Part shown: piece after piece, positions 1 to 13,000 of the stretch | Layout of the letters: every line of letters begins with the position of its first letter | How positions within the stretch are numbered: position 1 is the first letter of the stretch | NCBI GenBank assembly: GCA_030062745.1 | Contig: CP099847.1 | Span: 27,204,923-27,268,922, forward strand | Direction of reading: 5' to 3' | Length of the DNA: 64,000 bases | Source: Capitulum mitella | Lineage: Eukaryota; Arthropoda; Thecostraca; Pollicipedomorpha; Pollicipedidae | Notes under the pieces: generated by a model | Database searches by the model: none | What the model saw: the letters and a program-made list of their open reading frames with translations, nothing else | Told to the model about the DNA's origin: nothing | Program-made: the position numbers and the translations under genes

Positions 1-535
1 GCTCCAATTCATTTTTTGCAACGTAATAACTATCGTGCACAAATTCTGCCAACTTGCCTACCGGCGTGGGTGGCAAATGTTGGTTAAAATTACGGCAGAC
101 GTCTGACAAATAATCATTATTTGAGGAAAATACAAGCGTCAGGCAAGGAATATAAGAAGTCGCAGTAAACATACTGTAAACATACTCGCTGTAAACATTC
201 CAGGGCCGGTCCCATGCACCGGCCCTGGAACGGGGCCATTGGTGTATTATTTCGACTGGTAGGATAAAATTTGTCCGAACTGGAAATGCGACAGATTTGG
301 GGTTTTTGGGTTTTGTAAGGTGACAACTTCGACGTTTTGTGTAACTCTGCGTAATTATAAAAGATCTGTGTTGTCCTGCGTTGCGTACGTTACGTTAGTC
401 TATTGCCGCCATAACTGCCGCTGTGACACCGGCAACTTTTGAGAACATTTACGAAGAAGAATGGCTATAGTTCTGCTGTCCCGGCGTCCCCGGAGAGCAT
501 GCGCATGGCCAAACAGCCGGCCCGCCCTCAGCCGG

Positions 536-640
536 GGACTGCAGCCTTGTTCAAGAGGCGGGGACTCTGCAGCCTTGTTCAGAAGCCGATCTGTCCTTTA
601 ACATCAGACTCTGCAGCCTTGTTCAGGAGCCAGGCCACGT
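536..640. repeat. short minisatellite, three units
   Basis: ACTCTGCAGCCTTGTTCAGG and close variants occur three times (near 540, 568 and 608) in GC-rich DNA. Nothing coding is recognised in 1-875; the remaining FN3 part of the adhesion gene is not seen there. Confidence 0.6.
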
Positions 641-875
641 CTGGACGCGGCCGCTCGCCGACAGGCGGCCGCCGGCGGCCGTTCGGCGGGCCTGGTTAGG
701 ATTCAGGGGGCGCGGCAGCCGGCGCTGACGCGAGACGGAGGCCGGCCCGGCCGGACCGGTCGGCAGGCCGCCCCCGCGCCGCGCTCCGGCCGGCTAACAT
801 CACCGATCGGCCGGCCGGGGGCGCGCCCAGAGCCAGCTCCCGGGGACGGGCGGCCGCCGCTCCCCGCTGACTCAC

Positions 876-1003
876 CTGGCGCCGCCGGTACAGCAGCTTG
901 TAGGCCAGCACGGGCGCCAGGCTCGTGACCCGCCAGGTCAGGGTGTACAGGCCGGGCGCGGTCCCCCGGGCCGGTGACGTCATCACGGGCTCGGCCGGCC
1001 GAC
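876..1003 (-). CDS. adhesion gene, exon 8: start of fibronectin-III domain
   Basis: The acceptor is GAACCGCAG (phase 1) and the donor CGCCAG/GTGAGT (phase 0). It joins to give TGRPAEPVMTSPARG, then LYTLTWRVTSLAPVLAYKLL ending YRRRQ. The pattern Tyr-x-Leu-x-Trp ... Ser-x-x-Pro ... Tyr-Lys-Leu-x-Tyr-Arg is typical of FN3 strands B-C. The rest of the domain and the C-terminal anchor must lie beyond the left edge. Confidence 0.7.
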
Positions 1004-4000
1004 CTGCGGTTCAGCGCCGGTGCTGTGGTTTAAATCGACCTTGTCCCTGTCAGCGCGACGAATGGGACGTGGGGCTGCCGTGGGACAGATCATCCGTGAT
1101 TTTTCTCGGTATTAACTGAACATCACAGCATTTCTGCAATGCCACAAGCTGATGGTACGACATCGTAAACAGTTCCGCCCACATGTTGAAAAAGGACGAA
1201 CACAAGACGCCCTTTAGTTCATACATGCCTTTTTGCTGCACATCTTTGATTTCACGCTTTCCGTATTCCTCTGCTATTATAATAAGTGTAATAGTAAGGT
1301 CGTGATAATAAGGGCATCGAAAAGCAAAATCACGGTATCCTGGGCATATCTGAAACAAGACATTTGAAACACTAATGACCATTGTCAGGAACATGCTGAT
1401 AAAGGGTATGACGCGTAGAAAATGCTTCTGTTCTGCTCTTGCAAAACGCGCTGGTACGGCACTACGTCGTAAAAAAAAACATGCTGCAGCAACTCAGGAC
1501 CGGCGAGAATGGGGAAAATAAGCAATTACTGCCGCCCACGTGCGTTTTGCCGTAACTCGATGTCATTTCCGGTGTAATTTACGCATTTTGCCGGCGCCCT
1601 TGATTAAGCGGTCGATGCGCGTTCACACGGCGCGAGTCGTTGGCCGCACGCAATTAACAGAGTTCTTGCATGAGCCGTCGCCATTAATGTCGGGGCCGCA
1701 GCAGAACACCCGCTGCGTCCCGCAGGGGACCGCACACCGTGCTCTGCCGGGCCGGAGGAAACGAACAGATCCAAAATGGCGCCCCGGTCGTGACAGAAAC
1801 TGGCAAATCACAAGGCGCCGCTTTTCGGTAATGACAGGGTGGTAGATTTAGCCAAATGGGGTGCTGGCGTTTCCGGCATATGCGGTCACGCCGAGGCTCA
1901 AAACCCACCGCAAAACGAGATTACGGCCCGTGGCAAACCATGGGAACAAATTCCGCTGAAGACTTCATTAGCATGGAACTTTGGGTGCAACATCCTAATT
2001 AAGATCCCTACAAACGCATAGCCCTATTCGCGTGCACTGACTTCCCAACATGTCTTCAAACCAACACATCTCAAACAGTGTTTGAGATGTGTTGGTCAAA
2101 CTCAGACTGCGTCATTTCGATTAGCAAAGCGCTCATGGCAGTCTTATCCTACAACCAAAACAAAATCCTCCCCACAACAAAAAGCAGAAAAACCGTAACG
2201 TTAAACTGTTGACGATATTTTCACTATGACTTCTGATGGCTGGCGAGACTGTTTAATGGATATTTTGATGAGACAATTGAAAGTATAAACATGCGAGGAG
2301 GGACTTGCTTCGAGCTGCGTGTCGCAATCTTACCGCAGACAGGTTAAGAAAAAAATGTGGGCGAAAAGTAAACCAATTCGCCCATAATGATCGGGATCCA
2401 TACCGTCATATCACTGTACCGAAAAATGGAGAACAATAGAAAATAAGGCATCGTACATCATGGACTCCAGCCCGGCGCTCGGACGAAACAGCAAGCATAA
2501 ATACAACATGTACCACCAAATAATGCCTGAAACCACGGCGTCAGATAGCACGACAATCGCATGTGATGTGATAAATCTGAAAGCCTGGTTTACTGGCGAA
2601 TCATTCAGCAGACGGGTCTGACGCAGTTTCACACAGCGCGCGCAGGGATCTTGGCTTACCGGTCAGCAACACCGCAGATTCGCTGCTGCCAAGGCTATTG
2701 GCGGCGGCGCAGAAGTACGTGTCCAGGTCCTCCGGCCGCACGTGCAACGATCAGGCTGTAGACGTCCCCCTCCAGTGGTAGCCACGTGATGACCTGGCTG
2801 CAGGGGTCGGCCGCTGGACCTTTTCCAGGTCACCTGAGGTCAGCCAAGGGTCAGGGGCGAGCAGGTGTTCAGGCTGGGCGACAGATGGCCAGCGATCACC
2901 GATCGGTTCTCGTTTCCAGCGCACTCCGGTCTTGTCCAGGTCCATTCATCATCTCCTGTACGCGGCGAGGACGGTTATTCATGACCGCATGCCTTGCGCC
3001 CGGCCAGCGGCGAGGAAAATTGATGGCACTTGTCGATGACATTTGGATGTTGGAGCGCTCCAACTTTCCGTAAATGGAGACAGATTGTAACGCACTTGAT
3101 TGCGGAGGAGGGCCGGAACAAATCACTTAAAAGTTTGAAGGAAATGTTTGGCTTTCGTCTGGGGTGGATTTAAAAGAATGCGTCTACGAAAGCTAGGAAA
3201 CCAGAAAGTTTATTTCAGATGGTATGAAATAGCATAGCCTTTTGTGGACGGTTCAGTATTCTTAATAGGATTCAAACATCCACATCTAAGCCGAATTATT
3301 TTTGCGCTCTCCTCCCGATATCGATATGCCACCAATCTCAGATGATTTCGGTCCTTTGGGTAGCAGACAAAGCGCCTGAACTGTGGCGCATCACTGCTAA
3401 CGACACAGTTTACCCTGAAAAAGAACAATGATTGCTCAAACATGTTTGGCAGACATTTTAACTACAGTAAATCCCGTAACAAGCTTCTACGCAAATTGAA
3501 TTCAGAGCCGCGACGCTCGAGTTTCCTGAAGGCGGTCGGCCGGAGATCCTGGAAGATACGGCGACGTGCCGTGTCGGACGGCGCCATATTAGCATCTGAG
3601 CCGGTGACTTCAGCTCCGTGGCCCCGGCCTCCGTGCGGTGTCAGTCGCCGCGTCCGAAGGTCGTCGCCCGGGTGCCGGTAGCACAGGAGCCGGCCCCCGG
3701 AAAACGTGCGGAAAACGCCTGGACGCGCATCAACACGTCCTGGACTGGATACCAGAGATCATGGACCGAGTGCTGTGGCCGCTCCTTGTTCAGTGACGAG
3801 TGGAGCCTGTTTGGCTCAAGGACGGTTTAAATGTTCTGGACGCCGCATCGCAAATCAGAGGCATTGTTCTATCGTGGACGTGACATCATCGTAACCTTCG
3901 TGTAAAGTGCACATTGGTTTGAATGGATTGCCTGAAGGATTTAGCGATGCTCATCGCGGGTGACATCAGAGTACAGCGTGACATGTTGTGTCTGTCTCAG

Positions 4001-7000
4001 ACCACAAATATCTGACAAATGTAGCAGATGAGCACTAGCCAGTGCCCCGGGCCGTAACCTGGGTTGACCTCCGGCGACTCTCTCACCTGGGCCGGCGGGT
4101 GGGCGTGAATCTGGCAGCTGAGCACGGCCTTGTGCCGCTCCCCGGAGTACACGACTGGCTTCCACAGCGGCCACCTCCGGCGCAACTGCGGCACGAAAGC
4201 ACCAGCGACCCAATAGCGGACAATACTGTGACGCGAGTACACTACAGGCTCAAAAAGGGGACAAAACTGTGACGCGAGTACACCCCCGGCGCGGCAGTGG
4301 ACAGACGCACGGCACTCCTAGGGATGGGGACTTCAGACAACGAGATACGCTTTGTTATAAATTCGCGCGGCATTGGTGGCGCGATGGCGGCGCCATCGCG
4401 CCGCCATGGCGCCGCCATGGCTAATGGCGCGCCGACCTCTCCTCAAAACTGCTATCAGCCGTGATGTAAAAGTCGTCTTTTAATTTGCCGCGACGGAAGT
4501 ATTAACGTGGGCAAAGAAAAAATTGCAAAGAAAAACCCATTTATTTCTAGAATTTCTGTTGCGGGGAAAAAAGATACTTCCTTTTCGTGATTCAGCCTCG
4601 GAGAATTTTCTTGTTGATCCTCTATCCCTTAAGAGAAAAAAGAACCATCAGCGGACCCGAAGAACGGGTTGCCATGCACGTCCAGCAAATGGCCGCGGCC
4701 GCGCGGGCGACGTTTTCAGACGAATCATGCGCCGTAATTGGCTCTCGTTGAATCCCCCGCCGCACAAATTGTCACATTAGAGGCGGCGAGACAAAAACTT
4801 GTTGACGGAGCGTGCGCGCGCCGAGCAGCGGAGGACGAGCTCGGGACGGAGCCGCTCCGCGCCGCCGTCTTCAGCCCGCGGTCGGAAGTCGGCGCTGCGA
4901 CAAAAATGACGCCACTTTTGCGCATTAGTCTCCGGGATGGCGCGGTCGTTTTTCAGCCGGACGCCAGGGTTGGGTGAGGGCGGTGGCTGCACTGGCCGAC
5001 TAACAACCTCCCGGGGGACCGTTTGCCCCCCCCCCACCTCCAGTGCCAGTTTGGCGCGTCCCCGTCTCTGGCAAGGCCAACGCCGCGCCAACGCTGCTCA
5101 GAGCTCGTGACGACTAAATAACAGAGGGCAGGTGGGACAGACATGCCCGGTATCTCTTTTAGCACGTAGTCCTCAAACGGAATGGTGTAATGTTTAACCC
5201 ACGCAGTGGAAGAGGGTTTCGCACTAACGCTCACTGGAAGGGGGGTCTAAAAGTACCAACCTCCAGGATCACGGAAACAGAAAAGCCAGAGATATGAAAT
5301 TTTATGGCCGGGGTGGGGCTATAACGATTTACATTGTGTGCGATTTTCATGACCCTAGGTCGATATCGTTAAGGTCAAATGGGGTGGAAAATGTTAACTT
5401 TGGACACTCTCGGCCCGTACAGGCCATTCCGTACAACTTTTCGAACGAAACGGGAAAAGGGTGTTTGTTTGGTCGTTAAAACGTGGAATACGTCAACTTC
5501 CATTGATTTGGCGTCTTGACTGAAAATTTTGGGTCGAGGCCATGTCAGGTCATTGACCTATGACGTTATTTTTTCATCTTTTGCAGATCAGGTTTCGAAC
5601 AACACGGGACAGTTTGAGAGTAAATGAGGGCGCAACATGCATCTTTTGGCGCATTTTCAGTGCAGGTAGCCAATATCGTACATTTGGCCACTTACAGTGT
5701 TTATATTTATGTATGTGCGTATATGTATACATGCATATATGCGTATCAACAACATATATGCATAAAAACACGTTTGGCACATTGATACTCACATGTATAT
5801 ATACACGTGAGTATCAATGTGCTAAACGTGTTTTTAGTAGGGTCTTTGAATGCATATTTAATACAAATCGACATATTACAAAGCAAATCTGGACCAGGTC
5901 ACAAAAAAGTTGTCCATGACCTTCCATGACCTTGACCTGAAATGACTCTGGTATATATGTATGTGTATCCATGTGCGCACACGTTTTGTTTTTATTAGGA
6001 TCTTTGAATGCGTATTTCATAAAAATCGACATGTCGCAGAACAAGTCTGGGCCAGGTCACAAGATATTTCACCGTGACCCTTAATGACCTTGACCTTTAC
6101 TGACCTTGGTATATGTAAGAGTAACAGTGTGCGCACACGTGTTTTTATTAGGGTCTTTGAATGCATATTTCATACAAACTTACATGTTGCAAAGCAAATC
6201 CAGATCAGGTCACAAGCTGTTTGACCTTGTCCTTTGATGATCTTGACCCTTATTGACCCTGGCTGTGGTCTTGGTACATGCATCACTTATGCCCGAATGA
6301 CATTGCCTGGACTGTGTTCAAACGGTGGTCTTAAGTACAACGCTAGTTCTTTCAAAAAGTTCCCGTTTGTCAGCGACAACTGTCGTTTTCGTCATGTTTG
6401 CCTGACTTCAAATGCTTGAAACTTCAAAAACTTCCGTCCGATTTCCGATTTTTCTGCGTCATTCGACGAGTTATTCAATTATCATAAATATCACAAAGTA
6501 GCAGCAACCAGCTCCGTTCTCGAGATATTCAAGAAAAATAAATGGTGGGGGGGGGGCACAAAAAGGCCCCCCTTCCAGTATGCGTGTTAAAACGTAAATG
6601 GCTCGGTGTGTTCACAGATGAGTGGTACGACAGTGTGGTTTTTATGACAGTGATTGCCACGATCAAAACCGGGAATCTTTGAAACTTTAATAAAGCATTC
6701 AGCAGTGTCCTTGATGCGCACCACTCGGTTTGGCGCGCCGAACGACCTCGAAATCGGTGTTCCCCTAAGCCCCAGTAATTAAGCAACCAAACACATCACT
6801 CGCTTCAACGAAATATCACCCGAACGACTTATTTTGTCACCATTAGAAGCATTTTCGCCTAAATTTGCCGGGGTCCACTTCGGCGATGCGCTTCACCCCA
6901 GCACGGATGGACAGTTGGTTCCCAGTTACCACCACCATGAGTCTAGTACAACTTTCGGTGAACCTCTGTGGGATCCATTCTAACCATGGCGAGGCAGTGA

Positions 7001-10000
7001 CAAAAAGACCTGACCGCAACACTCGAGACACATAAAATCTCTCTTGGCCGTTACACGGGCTCCGGCCGGCCGGAACTCACAGTTGACGTGCAGCCGCAGT
7101 CGGCGCTCGGCCGTCCGGTTGTCGGCAGCCCGCGCCGTGCAGAGGTACGTGCCGCCGTGGGAGCGGTCCACGTGGCCGATCTCCAGCCGCGGCCCGTGCA
7201 GCACGTCCTCCCCGTACGGCAGCACGTCCCCCTGGGCAAGGCCGGAACGGCGGGGCCGCGTCAGCCGGCGGGTCAGAGGTCGCGGGCCCGGGGCATCGAA
7301 ACAACCAGCTGTCGGAAAAGGGCCGCGGACGAACGAAACACACTGCGGCAGTTTGTGTACGCTGGAGTCGCACTGCCGGCCAGGAGCACAGCGTCGTCCG
7401 CCCGCAGTCCACTGTAGTCACGAGAGTGGCGCATTCCTCTCCCCCCACCCAACCATTGGGTAACGGCTGACGACCACAGCGGCCGGAGATCGTCCTGCAG
7501 GACTTCCTCCCTCATTCAGTCCCTGTACGCTCACTCGTCGGCAGGGGGGGGGGGGCTGTGCGTCAGAACTGACACGGCCAGAATAGCGACTGCGTGGCCC
7601 CCGTCCTCGGCACCCTGCCCCGCTGAAGACAGCCTGGTCTGTAAGATAGTGAGACAGCTGGCTGACGGCGGGTTGGTCCCCGCACGGAGACGCCGCGGCG
7701 CGTGCGATTAACGTGTTGCAGCTGCGTGTCCGCTGAGGGTCCGTGACAGGGTACAAGTGGCTGCCGGATAGCAGCGTGATGCCGGAGTCAAAGTGTCGGC
7801 AGCTGCGCTGCTGCAGCCGAACGGCGGTGTGGAGAACGGATCCAACAGCGACCGCGAGGGTGGTCATCGCCAGCTGTCTCTGACGTCGCATTTGCCTGAC
7901 GTCTTAATGGGGGCAGTTTTTGACGAAAGAATGTACTCCCATGCGATTATTATTTTCCTGCGTTTGAGAGAAGTAAAATGTTGGCAGGAAAAGGTGAGCC
8001 TTTGAGCAGATAGGCATTCAATAATATCATTGCATTTAAATGCTCCAACGAACTTTGAAAATTAGGTAAAATCAAGATCGATGGAAGTCTTTCCTTGATT
8101 TGAAGCAAATAAATTCCGCAGCAATCGAAGTTCACACATGTTGCATATTGTGAAAGAATGCGACCCCTTTCAAAGCATGGCATCGAAGCAAATCAAATTT
8201 TGCAAGCAATCGAAGTTCATACTTTGCACAGTTTGAGAACGAAACTAAACCCGTTTCAGGAACTATAAATCCGGAATGATTTTGGGTCGATTCCATGCTG
8301 GCAAGGTTTTGAACAACTTTATCCACGTGGAAGCTTGGGACTAGGAACTGACCTAATCGTCAGCTGTCACAGAACTAACCATCGCAAAATGTCAAGGAGA
8401 CCACAGGGTGCCATAAACTCGTCTTTTGAGATGGGACGCACTTCTGCCTCATTGCTGCTATCGCAATCAGCATTGGTGACACGGTTTTATTGGCGGCATA
8501 ATTCAACCTCATTCACAAACGGAAGAGTGAAATGGCCCCTGGGAAATACTCGTCACCTAAGTGGGAGCATTGTCTTTGCAACGTCCAACTGAGCCTAATC
8601 GTGTGAGTGAAAAGTCGCTTTCCCACTGCGCGGTATCTCATCACCGGAATCCCTCACCCAGCGCGCACGGACCCGCGTGCCGAACCAGCACTAAAGCGGG
8701 AGGGGGCGACACGTAAACTGGTGATGTACGTGCCGGCGGACCGGGTAAAAACTGGCGGCGGCGCGCGAGCGGCGTCGGCGCGTGCGGCGATCGCCGAGGA
8801 GGCTCGTAAACTCGGTCAGACGAGCACCGAGTCAGGGCCGGCCAGGCCCTCGCCGTGTGGTCCAGCAGAGCCGCCGCCGCCGACGCCGTCACAGATTCGT
8901 GAGGCACAGTCAGGAAAACGTGCAGGAACTGCAGAGACAGTTCCGAGGGCGGCCGCAGCGAGGCTAAGGTAGATTCCGTTTCATAATTGGCGCGCTGTAT
9001 GTTGTGAGTGGACGACAAGACAAGACCTCCCGATTCTCGGAAAGTGAACTCACTGGGCAAATCAAACTTATCGTGACCCAAGCTTATGAACCTTAACCAG
9101 CCGACAGCCCGTGTTGTTGTTGTCTGCCGCGAGAAAAATGTTTGTCTGTTTAGGGACTGGACAGAGAACATCAGCCGATGATCTCTTCATAACCTGCCCG
9201 GCCTGTCGCGGTTCTATGAATCGTTTGGGGCCAACAGACCACCGATAAGACCGAATGACATCACGTGTTCCACGTCGGCACTACGCTGCAGGGTCCGCTG
9301 GATTCCAGGTGCATGACGGCGCCGCTGACAGCGTGTCCGGCAGCGGGTGATTGATTTACGGGCCGGGGCGGGTGTGTTCGGCGGTCAGCTTGTGCAGGAA
9401 TTTTCCGGTGCGGCGCAGATCAGATGCAGCGAAGCCCTGGGAAATTGTGACGTAAGAGGATCACGTGAAACGGCGACATCACGGCGGCCGGAAGCGTTGG
9501 GAGGACAACAACGGGCAACTGCTGAGCGCGCGAACAGACGGCTCGATCCGGGACGATGGCATAACCCTGCCTCAGGTTTTTACTGTTTTGTCGTTTATTT
9601 CATTTATGATGAAGCATATCTCGTCCTGACCAACATATCTCGGTATCGTGAAAAGGTTGGGATTCATCTTGACGTTCGGACAGCCTTGACCCAACACAGC
9701 TGTACTTTACGTTTGAGATAATCCTACCGCCTGGCCGCATCATGTGTTGGCTGAAAGCGTGCAACAGTTTTAGTACTACTCATCGGAACGTGTGGCATGC
9801 CTTGGAATCCGTTTACGTTGAGGTACAGGATAAAGAGTCTTACTGTCATTGCCGGTTGCATGTACCTAGTGGCATCGCACGCCTTCCATACATCCAGCTT
9901 ACTCGTTATATCTATTACACTCATGCAGTCTTTGAGCAGTAAGCCAGTTTATCTCCAGTTTCCCTTCGTACAAGCCTAACTTTAAATTGTCTTGGTTGCA

Positions 10001-13000
10001 ACTGTCATGATTTTCATTCTGTCTCCTTGGCATAACTGGGGATCCTGAGGGTTGGGGGTTTGTAGGGTCTACACCCCTCCGCTGTCACTTTTCGTATATT
10101 TCAACATTAGACTTATGACAATGTCTGGGAAAAAAACTGTCTGAAATCCTATGCAGACTCCTCATCCAATGCTTTTAGGTAATCTCCAGGCTTACTCCTA
10201 TTTGTTATGATTTTGGATGTAAATATTACCATCCAACCAGCAAATGTAAGGACGTTTTCCGCAACGTGCCCCACCGCCTTACAGGCATCATCACTGCATC
10301 CATTTCATTCAGTTAATCATCATTACATATTGTTGCGGCCGTGCCGAAAGTTACTGAACTGTTTATATATGACAGTTTAATATACGCTGCTGAATAGACT
10401 ACACTGAGAACTTACTCTGTGACTGGGGAGGTGCGAACAGATCGTTGGGGCCCCACGGGCTAGGTTCTTAACAATATACGCTAAACACATCATTATTTCC
10501 ACCGCCAGATCGGGCATAATTGCTCTGGGCTAATGCAGACGAAACTCCTTGAGGTAACCATCTCCCTGGGTCGGTACAGACGAGCCTCCTTGGTCCAGCT
10601 GATCCTTGGTCCAGGTGGCTGTCTCCCTCGGGTCAGTACAGACGAACCCCCTTGGTCCAGCTGATCCTTGGTCCAGGTGACCATCTCTCCGGGTCAGTAC
10701 AGACGAACCCCCTTGGTCCAGGTGACCATCTCCTCGGGTCAGTAAAGACGAACCTCCTTGGTCCAGGTGATCATTGCCCCCGGGCCGCTGGACACGAAGC
10801 ACTGCAGGGTCGCCGACTGCCCCTTCCACACCTCGCTGACGCCGTTCTCCGGCACGGTGACCATCTCCAGAGGAGCTGAAACAACAACGGCAACGACCAG
10901 TGGTTGAACCGCCGCAGCCTCACGGTGCGGCCATGCTACGCGGGGAGACCTCTGGGGTCACTGCCATTGCGATGTCAGAGGGGAGACCTCCTAGTTTCTT
11001 TCCAAAGGGGAGTCTCCCAATCAGGAGGTGGACAACGCACAGTACACGACTGAAGTACAGACTAACGAGACTGAAGGTGTGAACCACCGAGTCGACAGAA
11101 AACACCCGAGTGCAACGTGTTTGGGGTCAGCCGTCCCAGCGCCGTGCACCCCCCATGACCTTTACCGATGACGGCGGCGGAGGACTTCCCGTACCGGCGG
11201 AGAGCGACCACGTGACTGGCGACGGCGCTGCGACCTGGTGTGACGTGCGGCGGCGCGGCGAGACGCCACGATCGCCGCGATAACACCGCGGACAATAGGA
11301 CCATCGGCTCACAGGCGGCGCGGCGAGGCAGGCGGCGGCCGGCCTCAATGCGGAAGGTCGCGGGTTCGATTCTTGTCAAGGAATGCGCAGTTTTTGTTGA
11401 CGAATAGATTGGACGTGGTAAATGAGGCTAGATTCGAGGTCCGCAACAATATCATTCACTTCCTGCCGCTTGATCATGTTATTCAGGCGTCGCGGTTCCT
11501 GTCAGTGCTGCAGCTGCGTCAACAATGCCGTAAAACTACAATGCAGTTCGAGCTTCATTTAAAATTACATCACCATAAATCACACGGCATGGGGCCCGAC
11601 AGATGAGAAGGCTCTGTCTCACAAAAGAGACTTGAGCTATTTTTAATACGTCGGCCACCAAAAGCGGATTTATTCAGATACTGATAGACATCCTACCCGC
11701 CTAAATTACAAACAATGTCCGGTGGAGGACTCTTATTCGTGATCAATAGCGTGATTCAGCAGTTCAGCCAGCGGGGTCACCAGCAGCATACCGCGATTCA
11801 GGCACAATGAGTCCCCCACGGAGTACGCCATGGACAGAACATCTGCCTCGACGTCCCACTCAGCTGCCCAGTGAGATCCAAAAGCACGAGACAAACGGAA
11901 GGGCCGCAAGGGACACGCAGACGTGAAGCGGACAAATGGCGTCCCTCCGCACGTCCTGGCTGCGAGCTCCTGATCGTCCAGACGGCCCGGCCGGACCCGA
12001 CCGACGGCGGCCCACCGTCGACGCTCACCCTTCTCCCGGACGTCGGCAAGTCCCGCGGCCATCACGTGCACCCGGTAACTGACCGAGCGCGCGAAGCCAT
12101 CGCTCGTGAACACGCGGCAGCTGAACGTGCCGTCGTCCTGGCGTCGGGCGCCGCTGACGCGCAGGCTGCCGTCCTCCAGCAGCAGGTACCGTCCGGCGGT
12201 CGGTGGCGGCCGCCCGCTGACCGCCACCAGCAGGCCGCCGAGCAGCCACACCAGACTGTCCCCCGCCTCTGCGGGCAGAGGCGCCGGCAGACAGCTGTAC
12301 ACAGCCCGGCAGACGGCTGCAGACAGCCGACAGACGGCTGCAGACAGTTACGGACAGCCGACAGTTAACTGCAGGCAGCTACATACAGCTGGCAGACGGC
12401 TGTAGACAGTTGTAGACGGTCGCGGTCACAGACAGTTACAGACAGCCGGCAGACAGACGCAGACAGTTGCGAACAGCCGGAAGATGACTGCGGACAACTG
12501 GCGGTTCCCCGTTCTTCGGGGGGACAGAGCTAGGCAAACGGACACCTTTTACGGGTGACCACGACGGACAACTGAACTATCCGTCATCGTCTGGAAGGCC
12601 TAGAACACCGGGTTATTGTCCAAACGATTGAAAACCGTCGACGCAAAACAACACATCACAACTGTGTTTTGTTTCCGCAGGCTGCTGACCTGAGTGAATC
12701 ACAACGTTCCTGAATGTACATCGCGATATCGTGCACCGAAAGCACATTCATGCGACATGTCACCGAACAAGCCAGCTGCTTTCGTAAATGAAAAGCAACG
12801 TGGACCGGGTGGCTACGGGTGTGGTCGCACGAAAATGGGCCGTTGGCGTGCAACTCGCCTGCAACAAACAGCGGCCCCGACCGGGGGCAAAAAACGACCT
12901 CGGGCGCCGGGCCGGCCGCCGCCTGGGGGTACGCAGGTCGGGTCACGCACCGGCTCGCCGCAGAGGGCAGGGCAGCGTCAGAGGGGCGCCCAGACGGACG

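Noticed and set aside
5560-6044. Open frames inside the family A element
   Set aside because: They follow the tandem units and are not conserved as proteins among the three copies.
5194-6590. CRISPR-like or satellite interpretation of the repeats
   Set aside because: Units are long, contiguous without unique spacers, and enclosed in TTAA-bounded elements of an animal genome.
8641-9171. 176-codon minus-strand frame in intron 4 of the adhesion gene
   Set aside because: Both strands open because of GC content; product not recognised and no splice context.
11340-11380. GGTTCGATTC box-B-like motif suggesting a tRNA or SINE
   Set aside because: No box A at the right distance and no cloverleaf.
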